Assembly (NCBI RefSeq): GCF_007992115.1
Contig: NZ_BJZQ01000007.1
Span: forward strand, 62,001 to 126,000
Source of the DNA: Aeromicrobium flavum
GTDB taxonomy: Bacteria > Actinomycetota > Actinomycetes > Propionibacteriales > Nocardioidaceae
Length of the DNA: 64,000 nucleotides
Direction: 5' to 3'
A program made the translations under genes and the position numbers. The notes under the pieces were generated by a model. That model saw only the letters and a list, made by a program, of their open reading frames with translations, was not told the origin of the DNA and did no database searches. Below, piece by piece: positions 28,660-35,796 of the stretch. How positions within the stretch are numbered: the stretch's first letter is position 1; each line of letters opens with the position of its first letter.

Positions 28660-30121
28660 GACCCGATGGACGACCGCGACCGGCAGTGACGTCGTCGCCC
28701 GCTTCTGCCCCTCGCCGACGGGCAACCCGCACGTCGGCATGGCGCGCACGGCGCTGTTCAGCTGGGCGTTCGCCCGCCACCACGGCGGCCGCTTCGTCTT
28801 CCGCATCGAGGACACCGACGCCAGCCGCGACTCGCAGGAGTCGTACGACCTGCTGCTCGACGTCATGCGGTGGCTGGGCCTGGACTGGGACGAGGGCGTC
28901 GAGGTCGGCGGCCCGAACGGCCCGTACCGCCAGAGCCAGCGCATGGACGTCTACGCCGACGTCGCGCAGCGCCTCCTGGACGCCGGGTTCGCCTACAAGG
29001 CCTATGACACCGCCGACGAGCTCGAGGAGCGCCGCAATGCTGCGCGCGCCGCGGGCAAGCCGAGCGGCTACGACGGTCTGCACCGTGACCTGACGCCCGA
29101 GCAGCAGGCCGCCTTCGAGGCCGAGGGTCGCGAGCCGGTCATCCGCTTCAAGATGCCGCAGCGCGACTGGACGTTCGACGACCTGGTGCGCGGCGAGATC
29201 ACCTTCGGTGCCGAGAACGTGCAGGACTTCGTCATCGTCCGCGCCAACGGCCAGCCGCTGTACACGCTGACCAACCCGGTCGACGACGCCCTGATGGGCA
29301 TCACGCACGTGCTGCGCGGCGAGGACATCCTGTCGTCCACCCCGCGCCAGATGGCGCTGTACGAGGCCTTCGCTGAGATCGGCGTGGGCAGCGGCTTCAC
29401 GCCGCGGTTCGGCCACCTGCCGTACGTCATGGGCGCGGGCAACAAGAAGCTGTCCAAGCGCGACCCCGAGTCGAACCTGCTCGGCTACCGCGACCAGGGC
29501 TTCCTGCCCGAGGGCCTGCTGAACTACCTCGCGCTGCTCGGCTGGTCGATCGCCGAGGACCGCGACATCTTCAGCCTCGACGAGATGGTGGCCGCGTTCG
29601 AGGTCGAGCGCGTCAACCCCAACCCGGCGCGCTTCGACCTGAAGAAGTGCGAGGCGATCAACGGCGACCATGTGCGCTTGCTGGCTCCCGACGAGTTCGT
29701 CCGCCGGCTGCTGCCGTACCTGCCCGAGGGGGTCGACGCCGACGTCGTGACGCAGGCCGCGCCGCTGGTGCAGGAGCGCAGCAACCTGCTGACCGAGGCC
29801 GCCGACATGCTGGCGTTCCTGTTCGCCGGGGACGACTTCGCGGTCGACCCCGACGACGCCGCCAAGCAGCTGAACGAGGACGGCCTCGAGGTCGCCAAGG
29901 CGGCGCGTGAGGCACTCGCCGAGCTGGGGGAGTGGACGACCGAGGGCATCGAGGCGTCGCTGCGCCAGGCGCTCGTCGAGGAGCGGGGACTCAAGCCGCG
30001 GCTGGCCTTCGGTCCGGTGCGCGTCGCGGTGACCGGCAAGCGCATCTCGCCGCCGCTGTTCGAGTCCATGGAACTGCTGGGACGCGAGGTCTCACTCGCC
30101 CGTCTGGACGCTGTTCTCTGA
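28652..30121 (+). CDS. gltX: Glutamyl-tRNA synthetase
   Basis: A 489-residue class I synthetase. The HIGH-type motif appears as [16 protein letters not shown] near the N-terminus, and the KMSKS-type loop as [11 protein letters not shown] near residue 268. In actinobacteria GltX is generally non-discriminating: it charges tRNA-Glu and mischarges tRNA-Gln for the GatCAB amidotransferase. Both tRNA genes lie directly downstream. It overlaps the FAH-family gene. Confidence 0.95.
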   Translation: MTETRWTTATGSDVVARFCPSPTGNPHVGMARTALFSWAFARHHGGRFVFRIEDTDASRDSQESYDLLLDVMRWLGLDWDEGVEVGGPNGPYRQSQRMDVYADVAQRLLDAGFAYKAYDTADELEERRNAARAAGKPSGYDGLHRDLTPEQQAAFEAEGREPVIRFKMPQRDWTFDDLVRGEITFGAENVQDFVIVRANGQPLYTLTNPVDDALMGITHVLRGEDILSSTPRQMALYEAFAEIGVGSGFTPRFGHLPYVMGAGNKKLSKRDPESNLLGYRDQGFLPEGLLNYLALLGWSIAEDRDIFSLDEMVAAFEVERVNPNPARFDLKKCEAINGDHVRLLAPDEFVRRLLPYLPEGVDADVVTQAAPLVQERSNLLTEAADMLAFLFAGDDFAVDPDDAAKQLNEDGLEVAKAAREALAELGEWTTEGIEASLRQALVEERGLKPRLAFGPVRVAVTGKRISPPLFESMELLGREVSLARLDAVL

Positions 30122-30125
30122 GCGT

Positions 30126-30154
30126 TCCGCGGGGCCGATTTGGGGCCCCGCGGA
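30126..30154 (+). terminator. Terminator after gltX
   Basis: TCCGCGGGGCC (30126-30136) and GGCCCCGCGGA (30144-30154), an 11-base GC-rich stem with a 7-base loop, 4 bases past the gltX stop. A TAAAGT box follows at 30164-30169 and may start the tRNA transcript. Confidence 0.75.
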
Positions 30155-30218
30155 GGCGTCCGGTAAAGTGATCTCTTGGTTCGGAGAGCGGCCGCAAGGC
30201 AAGGATCCGATACCCCCA

Positions 30219-30290
30219 TGGGGTATGGTGTAATTGGCAACACAGCGGTTTCTGGTACCGCCATTCTAGGTTCGAGTCCTAGTACCCCAG
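30219..30290 (+). tRNA. tRNA-Gln (CTG)
   Basis: A 72-base cloverleaf. The acceptor stem TGGGGTA/TACCCCA ends in discriminator G, the anticodon arm is GCGGT-TTCTGGT-ACCGC with anticodon CTG, and the T arm includes GGTTCGAGTCC. CCA is not encoded. The UGG...CCAG acceptor resembles other bacterial tRNA-Gln. Confidence 0.95.
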
Positions 30291-30332
30291 CGAGAATGCT
30301 TCTGGAGCGATCTGGTAGCGTTTCTCATCGCT

Positions 30333-30408
30333 GGCCCCGTTGTGTAGCGGCCTAGCACGTCGCCCTCTCAAGGCGGTAGCGCGGGTTCGAATCCCGTCGG
30401 GGCTACCA
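30333..30408 (+). tRNA. tRNA-Glu (CTC)
   Basis: Acceptor stem GGCCCCG/CGGGGCT, anticodon arm CGCC-CTCTCAA-GGCG with anticodon CTC, T arm GGGTTCGAATCCC. Discriminator A and CCA are encoded (30405-30408). It lies 42 bases after tRNA-Gln and probably shares its transcript. Confidence 0.95.
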
Positions 30409-30412
30409 GCGA

Positions 30413-30444
30413 AAAGGCCCCCGATCCTCGGATCGGGGGCCTTT
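30413..30444 (+). terminator. Terminator after tRNA-Glu (repeat family D copy 1)
   Basis: AAAGGCCCCCGATCC (30413-30427) and its complement (30430-30444) around TC, followed by CCCTTTG. The 28-base core (30415-30442) recurs without change at 31411-31438. Confidence 0.85.
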
Positions 30445-30536
30445 CCCTTTGTCGAGCGCCGGTCGGGAGGATTCGACAGTCGGGTCGCCCCAGCGACAAC
30501 TTCGTCGCATGATCCGTTCGGGTCGTGGGTCTTCGC

Positions 30537-30542
30537 TAGGTT
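30537..30542 (+). promoter_or_regulatory. -10 box TAGGTT of the NERD gene
   Basis: TAGGTT ends 6 bases before the GTG at 30549, so this gene has its own leaderless promoter separate from the tRNAs. Confidence 0.5.
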
Positions 30543-30548
30543 CTGGCT

Positions 30549-31391
30549 GTGGACACCGAAGCGGCGCAGGACAAGTTGATGCGACTCCGGTACGCCGGCA
30601 CGTGCCGCCTCTGCGCGGAGGAACTGCCTGCGAAGACCGAGGCGATCTGGGAACGCGCCACCAAGACCGTTCGCTGTGTCGCATGTGGGCCGTCGGCCAC
30701 GGAGCCGCCAGACAGTGCGGTGGTCGCCGAGCCCGAGCCGGTCGACTCGGGGACGGCCGGTGCTTCGGCGCGACGAGAGTACGAGCGCCGGAAGGCCAAG
30801 CGCGACGACGCGACCAGGGCGAAGCATCCGAAGCTCGGCGGACTGATCGTGGCGCTCAGGGACGACCCGCAGTCGACCAAGTCGTGGGACACAGGGGCCA
30901 AGGGCGAGGAGAGGTTCGGTGGCGCCATCGACAAGCGAGTCGGTGAGCGGCTCCGTGTCCTGCACGATCGTCGGATCCCTGGCACCCGCGCGAACATCGA
31001 CCACATCGTCGTGGTGTCCAGTGGCGTGTGGGTCGTCGACCCGAAGAGGTACGTCGACAAGCGCCCCGAGTTGAAGGTCGAGGGCGGCATCCTGCGGCCG
31101 CGAGTCGAGAAGCTGGTGGTGGGCGGTCGCGACAGCACGAAGCTCGTCCAGGGCGTGCTCAAGCAGGTCGACCTGGTTCGATCGGCCGTCGGCCCGGAGG
31201 TGCCGGTTCGCGGGGTCCTGTGCTTCATCGAGGCGGACTGGCCCTTGTTCGGCGGCGACTTCATGATCAGCGGCATCGACGTGATGTGGCCGAAGAAGCT
31301 CTACCCGCTGCTCGAAGCCGATGGTCCCGTCAACCCCGATTCGATCGAGAGCCTCCACCGCTCCCTGGCGACAGCCTTCCCGCCGGCCTGA
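30549..31391 (+). CDS. NERD (nuclease-related) domain protein with zinc ribbon
   Basis: A 280-residue protein. The N-terminus carries two CxxC pairs (Cys19/22, Cys43/46), a likely zinc ribbon. A charged linker follows, then a NERD-like domain starting GAKGEERF (near 117) with the nuclease pattern IDHIVVVSSGVWVVDPKRY (Asp151, Asp164, Lys166). Restriction-endonuclease-like folds use such D...D-x-K residues. The cellular role is unknown; NERD domains occur in DNA processing and in some defence proteins. The gene stands alone between two copies of the same hairpin just after a tRNA gene, which suggests it was acquired. Confidence 0.75.
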   Translation: MDTEAAQDKLMRLRYAGTCRLCAEELPAKTEAIWERATKTVRCVACGPSATEPPDSAVVAEPEPVDSGTAGASARREYERRKAKRDDATRAKHPKLGGLIVALRDDPQSTKSWDTGAKGEERFGGAIDKRVGERLRVLHDRRIPGTRANIDHIVVVSSGVWVVDPKRYVDKRPELKVEGGILRPRVEKLVVGGRDSTKLVQGVLKQVDLVRSAVGPEVPVRGVLCFIEADWPLFGGDFMISGIDVMWPKKLYPLLEADGPVNPDSIESLHRSLATAFPPA

Positions 31392-31408
31392 GCGCGCCAC
31401 TCACGAGC

Positions 31409-31440
31409 CGAGGCCCCCGATCCTCGGATCGGGGGCCTCG
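31409..31440. terminator. Hairpin after the NERD gene (repeat family D copy 2)
   Basis: CGAGGCCCCCGATCC (31409-31423) and its complement (31426-31440). The 28-base core is identical to the tRNA-Glu terminator core 996 bases upstream. It lies between two convergent genes and can end both. Confidence 0.85.
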
Positions 31441-31458
31441 GCGTTCTTGCGGCTCAGG

Positions 31459-33003
31459 TCACGGAGCGCCCTTGCGGCCCTCACCGCGGCCGTAGGCGAT
31501 CCAGTGGCTCATGCCCTTGCGGTAGTTCTTGCCGAACGCGGCGCGCACGTCGGGGTTGTTCGCCAGGTAGTACGCCGGACCGAAGTCCGCCGACCCCTGC
31601 CGGCCCTCGTCCATGCCGAACACTGTGAAGTGGTCGGTCACCGCCTCGTTGGACGCTCCGGCCATGTCGCCGTAGCGCGCCTTGTAGTGGCCGGGATCGA
31701 AGAGCACCGACGCTCGTCGACCTTCGAAGCGCCCGAACTGGACGTAGTGCCGGATGGCGCCTTCGTAATTCGTCGCCCCGTACGCCCCTGCGACGTCCGG
31801 GTGGTGGTGCAGGTAGAAGTACGGATCGAACGTCGCCGATCCCATGCGGCCCTGCGGGATGCCGTAGTTCAGCCAGTGCCACTGCGCGTGGTCGTTGATG
31901 TTGCCGCCCTGCGTGGCCACCTTGCCCTCCGCCCAGGCCTGGACGTCCGGGTACGCGCCGAGGTAGAACTTCCGGTCGAACACGATCCGGGCCTGCAGCG
32001 GGCTGCTCGGGTTGGAGTTCGGGACATAGTTGTAGCCCGTGTACACGCCCAGCTTGGCGCGCTCGCAGTCGTTGTCGCACACCGGGACCGGGTCCGGGGC
32101 CGGCGGAGGGGGCACCGTGCCGGCGCCGGAATCGAGGTTCCAGACCTTCACCCACTCGACCTCGAAGTCGTTGGGTGTGCCGTCACCGAGCTTGATGTTC
32201 GTGAGGATCGCTCGCACGTCCCACGCCTGAGCCTTCTCCTTGCCGAAGCGCGCCGAGAGCTGTCCGTCGATGAAGAACTGGACGGAGACGCCCGGGGTGA
32301 GCACGGCCTCCACGGTGTGGAACTGGTCGTTGAGCAGGCCGTCCGACTTCGACTTCCCGAGACAGTGCTTGTGCCCGGTGGTGACCGGCTCGTACGCGGA
32401 GTAGTACGAGTGGTTCAAGCCGTAGTAGCCATTGCCCGTGGTCGTCACCGCTTCCTTGGGCTGGCAGCCATCGGGGTTGTTCTTCCGGCCTTCGTTCTCG
32501 ATGACGTCGATCTCGGCGGCGGTGTTGCCGCTGTACCCGTTCCACCAGAACGAGCTGCGACGCCCGTTCTCCGAATGGAGCTTGACCTTCGCCGAGAACT
32601 TCAGCGGTCCGCCACCGAACGTGTCGGTGGTGGTGATCCGGCATCGCCACTGGTCTTCGTTCGCGTCCACGAACTTGTTCCGTGGCTTCACGAACAGGAC
32701 GCCGTTCCTCACCTCGACGCACTGGTTCATGTCGAGGTAGCCGAGCGCCTTCGGGTTCCCCTCCTGGGCGATCCCGTTTCGCCAGCGGACCTTCTCGGTC
32801 GTGCCGTTCACGGCGACGAGGTCGTTGCCGACGTACTTGTAGGAACCGGCTTCGAAGTGGTCGACGAACTGCTGCTTCCAGCGGGCGTCGCCCAGGCTCA
32901 CCTCGTCCTGCGCCGCGGCCGGCTGAGGCCCTCCGTCGAGGCCGCCGAGGCCCCCGAGCGCCATGCCCGTCACGAGCGCCAGCGCCATCATCATGCGTTT
33001 CAT
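31459..33003 (-). CDS. Secreted GH16-type glycoside hydrolase with four C-terminal YL-NPDV repeats
   Basis: A 514-residue secreted protein. The signal peptide (residues 1-31, ending PAAA) follows GGGGGAAG at a good distance from the ATG at 33003. A family 16 beta-jelly-roll spans about 40-292, with the catalytic signature EIDVIE at 164-169 (nucleophile Glu164, acid/base Glu169), so a beta-glucan or galactan substrate is likely. A proline linker leads to four degenerate repeats of about 40 residues (342-388, 392-431, 435-471, 474-512) with the pattern FDPxYYLxxxPDVxxA...HWxxxGxxEGRxxS; these may bind cell wall or substrate. It stands alone, and its partners are not visible. Confidence 0.83.
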   Translation of the reverse strand: MKRMMMALALVTGMALGGLGGLDGGPQPAAAQDEVSLGDARWKQQFVDHFEAGSYKYVGNDLVAVNGTTEKVRWRNGIAQEGNPKALGYLDMNQCVEVRNGVLFVKPRNKFVDANEDQWRCRITTTDTFGGGPLKFSAKVKLHSENGRRSSFWWNGYSGNTAAEIDVIENEGRKNNPDGCQPKEAVTTTGNGYYGLNHSYYSAYEPVTTGHKHCLGKSKSDGLLNDQFHTVEAVLTPGVSVQFFIDGQLSARFGKEKAQAWDVRAILTNIKLGDGTPNDFEVEWVKVWNLDSGAGTVPPPPAPDPVPVCDNDCERAKLGVYTGYNYVPNSNPSSPLQARIVFDRKFYLGAYPDVQAWAEGKVATQGGNINDHAQWHWLNYGIPQGRMGSATFDPYFYLHHHPDVAGAYGATNYEGAIRHYVQFGRFEGRRASVLFDPGHYKARYGDMAGASNEAVTDHFTVFGMDEGRQGSADFGPAYYLANNPDVRAAFGKNYRKGMSHWIAYGRGEGRKGAP

Positions 33004-33208
33004 GCTTCCCCCATCGTGTTTCCCCCCGAACGCCAAGCGCGCTCGGCGGGCACAGCCTAGGGGTCCGAGGTGTCGCGGCCGCACAGCGGAAATCCGGCCG
33101 TGCGGCGCGTCGCGCTGCGTGCGGGACGTGCGTGACGAGAGGGCAGTGATGAGCCGTCAGGGGTACTCGGGTGTGATCGGCGCCTCACGGGTGAGCGGGA
33201 GTCCGCGT

Positions 33209-33742
33209 TCAGCAGTCGGGGACCTCGGTGCAGGCCTCGGCGACCTCGCGCTGAGCCGCGGCGGTGACCGCCGTGGCGATCTCGCCGAGCGCGACCAGCT
33301 GCTCGTCGGTGAGCACGTCGACGACGAGTCGGCGCACCTCGCGCACGTGACCGGGTGCGATGGCCTCGATCTTGGCCAGACCGGACTCGGTGAGGCGCGC
33401 GCGCATGCGGCGGCCGCCGGGCTCGGTGGCGGGGCACCGCTCGACCCAACCGGCCTTCTCGAGGCGCGTCAGGGCGTGCGACAGCCGCGACAGCGAGCCG
33501 CGGGCCTCCTCGGCCAGCAGCGAGAGTCCCACGGTGTGGCCGGGGGACTGCGACAGGACGGCGAGCACCTGGTACTCGTAGCGGTTCACGCCGGCGTCGC
33601 GCTTGAGCTGGGCGTCGATCGCGGCCGGGAGGGTGTCGATCATCGCGAACAGGGCACGCCACGCGAGCTGCTGCTCGGTGCTCAGCCAGGGCACGTCGTC
33701 GTCGACGGCGGGGGGCACGGTGTCGGAGGTCACGAGCCCCAC
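33209..33742 (-). CDS. MarR-family repressor
   Basis: A 177-residue winged-helix regulator (174 from the alternative GTG at 33733). The core is YEYQVLAVLSQSPGHTVGLSLLAEEARGSLSRLSHALTRLEKAGWVER, with the wing ATEPGGRRMRARLTESG. It is divergent from an azoreductase gene, with two perfect palindromes between them, which fits repression of both genes and release by an electrophile or quinone (inference). Cysteines at WVERC and EACTEVPDC could serve as redox sensors. Confidence 0.85.
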   Translation of the reverse strand: MGLVTSDTVPPAVDDDVPWLSTEQQLAWRALFAMIDTLPAAIDAQLKRDAGVNRYEYQVLAVLSQSPGHTVGLSLLAEEARGSLSRLSHALTRLEKAGWVERCPATEPGGRRMRARLTESGLAKIEAIAPGHVREVRRLVVDVLTDEQLVALGEIATAVTAAAQREVAEACTEVPDC

Positions 33743-33754
33743 TCTACCCGGTGT

Positions 33755-33801
33755 GTTGAATGTTCAAGTCATCTGAGTATGGTGGGACTTGAACATTCAA
33801 C
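33755..33801. promoter_or_regulatory. Twin MarR operators and azoR promoter
   Basis: TTGAATGTTCAA (33756-33767) and TTGAACATTCAA (33789-33800) are each palindromes and together form perfect 16-base inverted arms. Their centres are 33 bases apart (about three helical turns). TTGAAT (33756-33761) and TATGGT (33778-33783) give a 16-base-spaced promoter for azoR, with one operator on the -35 and one at the transcription start. Confidence 0.85.
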
Positions 33802-33820
33802 TCGAACTCTGGGAGACCCC

Positions 33821-34462
33821 ATGACCCTGCTCCGTGTCGACGCCAGCATCCAGGGCGAGATGTCCGCCAGCAGCGCACTCGCCGACCTCGTGCTTCACGA
33901 GTTCACCTCCGCCAGCCCCGGGACCCCGGTCGTGCGCCGGCACCTCGGCCAGGAGCCGCTTGCCGCCGACGTGTGGGCCAAGGCCATCGCCGGCAGCTTC
34001 ACGCCGGAGGACGATCGCAACGCGGAGCAGCGCGAGGCGCTCGCCCTGGCGGAGCAGGTCGCCACCGAGTTGCAGGAGGCCTCGGTCGCGGTCCTGGCGC
34101 TGCCGCTCTACAACTTCGGCATCTCGCAGCACGCGAAGACCTGGATCGACGTCGCCCTTGCCGGCGCGCCGCAGGGCACGCTTCTGCTCGAGGGGACGCC
34201 GACCGTGCTGGTGACCACGCGGGGCGGCGCCTACGGCCCGGGCACGCCGCGGGCGGGTTGGGACCACAACACCGACTTCCTGCGCCGGATCCTCGTCGAC
34301 ATCTGGGGCGCGGACCTCACGGTCATCGAGCGCGAGTTCACCCTCGTCGGGGTGAACCCGGCGCTCGACGAGTTCAGCGAGATGGCGTCGATGATGCGCA
34401 AGAGCGCGGAAGAGGCGGCGGTCGCGGCCGGCGCCGCTCTCGCTGCCGGACGCGCGGCCTGA
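33821..34462 (+). CDS. azoR: FMN-dependent NAD(P)H azoreductase/quinone reductase
   Basis: A 213-residue flavodoxin-fold oxidoreductase of the AzoR (AcpD) family that reduces quinones and azo compounds. It starts MTLLRVDASIQGEMSASSALADL (FMN phosphate loop), with LPLYNFGISQHAKTWIDVALAG and VLVTTRGGAYGPGTPRAGWDHN lining the flavin pocket. The ATG at 33821 lies after the operator region; the upstream extension in frame runs through the MarR site. It is regulated with the divergent marR. Confidence 0.9.
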   Translation: MTLLRVDASIQGEMSASSALADLVLHEFTSASPGTPVVRRHLGQEPLAADVWAKAIAGSFTPEDDRNAEQREALALAEQVATELQEASVAVLALPLYNFGISQHAKTWIDVALAGAPQGTLLLEGTPTVLVTTRGGAYGPGTPRAGWDHNTDFLRRILVDIWGADLTVIEREFTLVGVNPALDEFSEMASMMRKSAEEAAVAAGAALAAGRAA

Positions 34463-34497
34463 GGGCTGGGCGCAAGCGTCGCGGGGAGCGAGCGCGG

Positions 34498-34971
34498 TCA
34501 GAGTTCGAGTTTGAAGCCCTCGTGACTGGGCTCGTACCCGAGCGACACGTAGAAGCGGTGGGCGTCGACGCGGCGCTTGTCGGACGTGAGCTGCGCGATC
34601 GTGGCGCCGTTCCTGGCGCCCCAGGCCTGCGCCCATCGCATGAGCGCCGTGCCCAGCCCCGACCCCCGCGTGGCTGGGGCCACGCGGACGCCCTCGATCA
34701 CCAGCCGCTTCGCGCCGCCGCGGGACAGGCCGGGCACGAGGGTCAGCTGCAGCGTGCCGACGGCGTCTCCGGTCTCGTCACGCACGACCAACAACAGGTG
34801 CGCCTCGGTCGCGTGGACCTCGCGGAAGGCCTCGAGGTACGGCGTGAGGTCGCGCGACTCCCGGCTGCCGCCGATGTCATCGTCGGTCAGCAGTGCCACG
34901 ATCGCCGGCACGTCGGCCTCGCTGGCACGAACGAGCTCGAAGGTGCGACCGTCCAAGCTCAGGGTGTCCAT
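34498..34971 (-). CDS. GNAT-family N-acetyltransferase
   Basis: A 157-residue acetyltransferase with the acetyl-CoA loop VRVAPATRGSGLGTALM (about residues 98-115) and the C-terminal AHRFYVSLGYEPS. It belongs to the small MarR-neighbour type that modifies amino groups of small molecules; the substrate is unknown. GAGACT lies 6 bases before the ATG on the minus strand. Confidence 0.85.
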   Translation of the reverse strand: MDTLSLDGRTFELVRASEADVPAIVALLTDDDIGGSRESRDLTPYLEAFREVHATEAHLLLVVRDETGDAVGTLQLTLVPGLSRGGAKRLVIEGVRVAPATRGSGLGTALMRWAQAWGARNGATIAQLTSDKRRVDAHRFYVSLGYEPSHEGFKLEL

Positions 34972-35016
34972 GGGGCGAGTCTCACAGGCTTCGGGGTCGC
35001 GGGAGGCGAAAGCCCG

Positions 35017-35724
35017 TCAGTCGGGAGGGCAGCGTTGCAGCATCTCGGTCAGGGCCGTCGCCTCGCTGATGTCGACCGCGAGGCCCCAGCGGTGCTTCAC
35101 GTCGATCCAGTGGGTGGCGTAGGTGCACTGGAACGCCTTCCTCGGCTTCCAGGCTGCGGGGTCGCCGGACCCCTTCGACGCGTTGGTCGGCCCGTCCGAC
35201 GCGAGCAGCACGGTCAGGTCGTTGGCGAACTGCTCGCGTCGTTCGTCCGGCCACGCGTGCGCCCCCGAGACCCAGGCCTCCGCGAGCGGGACGACGTGGT
35301 CGATCTGGATCGCCTGCGCCTGGCGCGGGTCCTTCAGGTCGTCGAAGGTGAGGTGCCTACTGGTGTACGGGTCGACCCACGTCCCGGCGAGGACGTCGTG
35401 CGGGCACGAGTGCTGCACCTGCACCCGCGTGGTGCCGGGGACGGCGTCGCGGAGCAGCACGTCGTCGCGCTGGTTGCAGCCATTGCGGTCGACGTCCTTC
35501 CAGGCGCTGCCGAAGGCGTCGCGTGCGTAGGTCGGGACACCGGCCGGTCGACGGTCGGTCACGCGCAGTCCGTCGAGCTGCGCGCGGGCATCCGAGGGCG
35601 CCAACGAGGGCACCGGCGCCACGACGTCGGGCTGCTCGGTGATCACGTCGACGCTCTCGAAGAGTTCGCAGGCCGTCAGGGCCAGTAGCGCGACGACCAC
35701 GAGACCCACGGAACGACGACGCAC
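35017..35724 (-). CDS. Secreted HNH nuclease-like lipoprotein (DUF1524 type)
   Basis: A 235-residue exported protein. The GTG at 35724 has AGGGTGG just upstream and gives an N-terminus MRRRS, a hydrophobic run and the lipobox LTAC (Cys19). The mature part contains the HNH-type core IQIDHVVPLAEAW (near 140) and NASKGSGDPAAWKP (near 178), the DUF1524 pattern also found in GmrSD-like enzymes. Cysteines at NGCNQRD, HSCPHD, FQCTYA and RCPPD may form disulfides outside the cell. The likely role is an extracellular DNase for nutrient scavenging or competition. Confidence 0.8.
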   Translation of the reverse strand: MRRRSVGLVVVALLALTACELFESVDVITEQPDVVAPVPSLAPSDARAQLDGLRVTDRRPAGVPTYARDAFGSAWKDVDRNGCNQRDDVLLRDAVPGTTRVQVQHSCPHDVLAGTWVDPYTSRHLTFDDLKDPRQAQAIQIDHVVPLAEAWVSGAHAWPDERREQFANDLTVLLASDGPTNASKGSGDPAAWKPRKAFQCTYATHWIDVKHRWGLAVDISEATALTEMLQRCPPD

Positions 35725-35796
35725 GGACGCCACCCTGTCACGTGGCACGGACAGTCGAGGGGGAGCCCTCACCGCCTCCGGACGGCGCGGCGCCCC

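Noticed and set aside
30219-31440. Integrative element at the tRNA-Gln/tRNA-Glu pair
   Set aside because: No integrase, no duplicated tRNA 3' end and only one cargo gene; only the duplicated terminator hairpin is reported.
33004-33208. Possible small gene between the GH16 and MarR genes
   Set aside because: 205 bases with no open frame that has a ribosome-binding site or recognisable protein; I see nothing in it beyond a weak inverted repeat (CCGCAC/GTGCGG).
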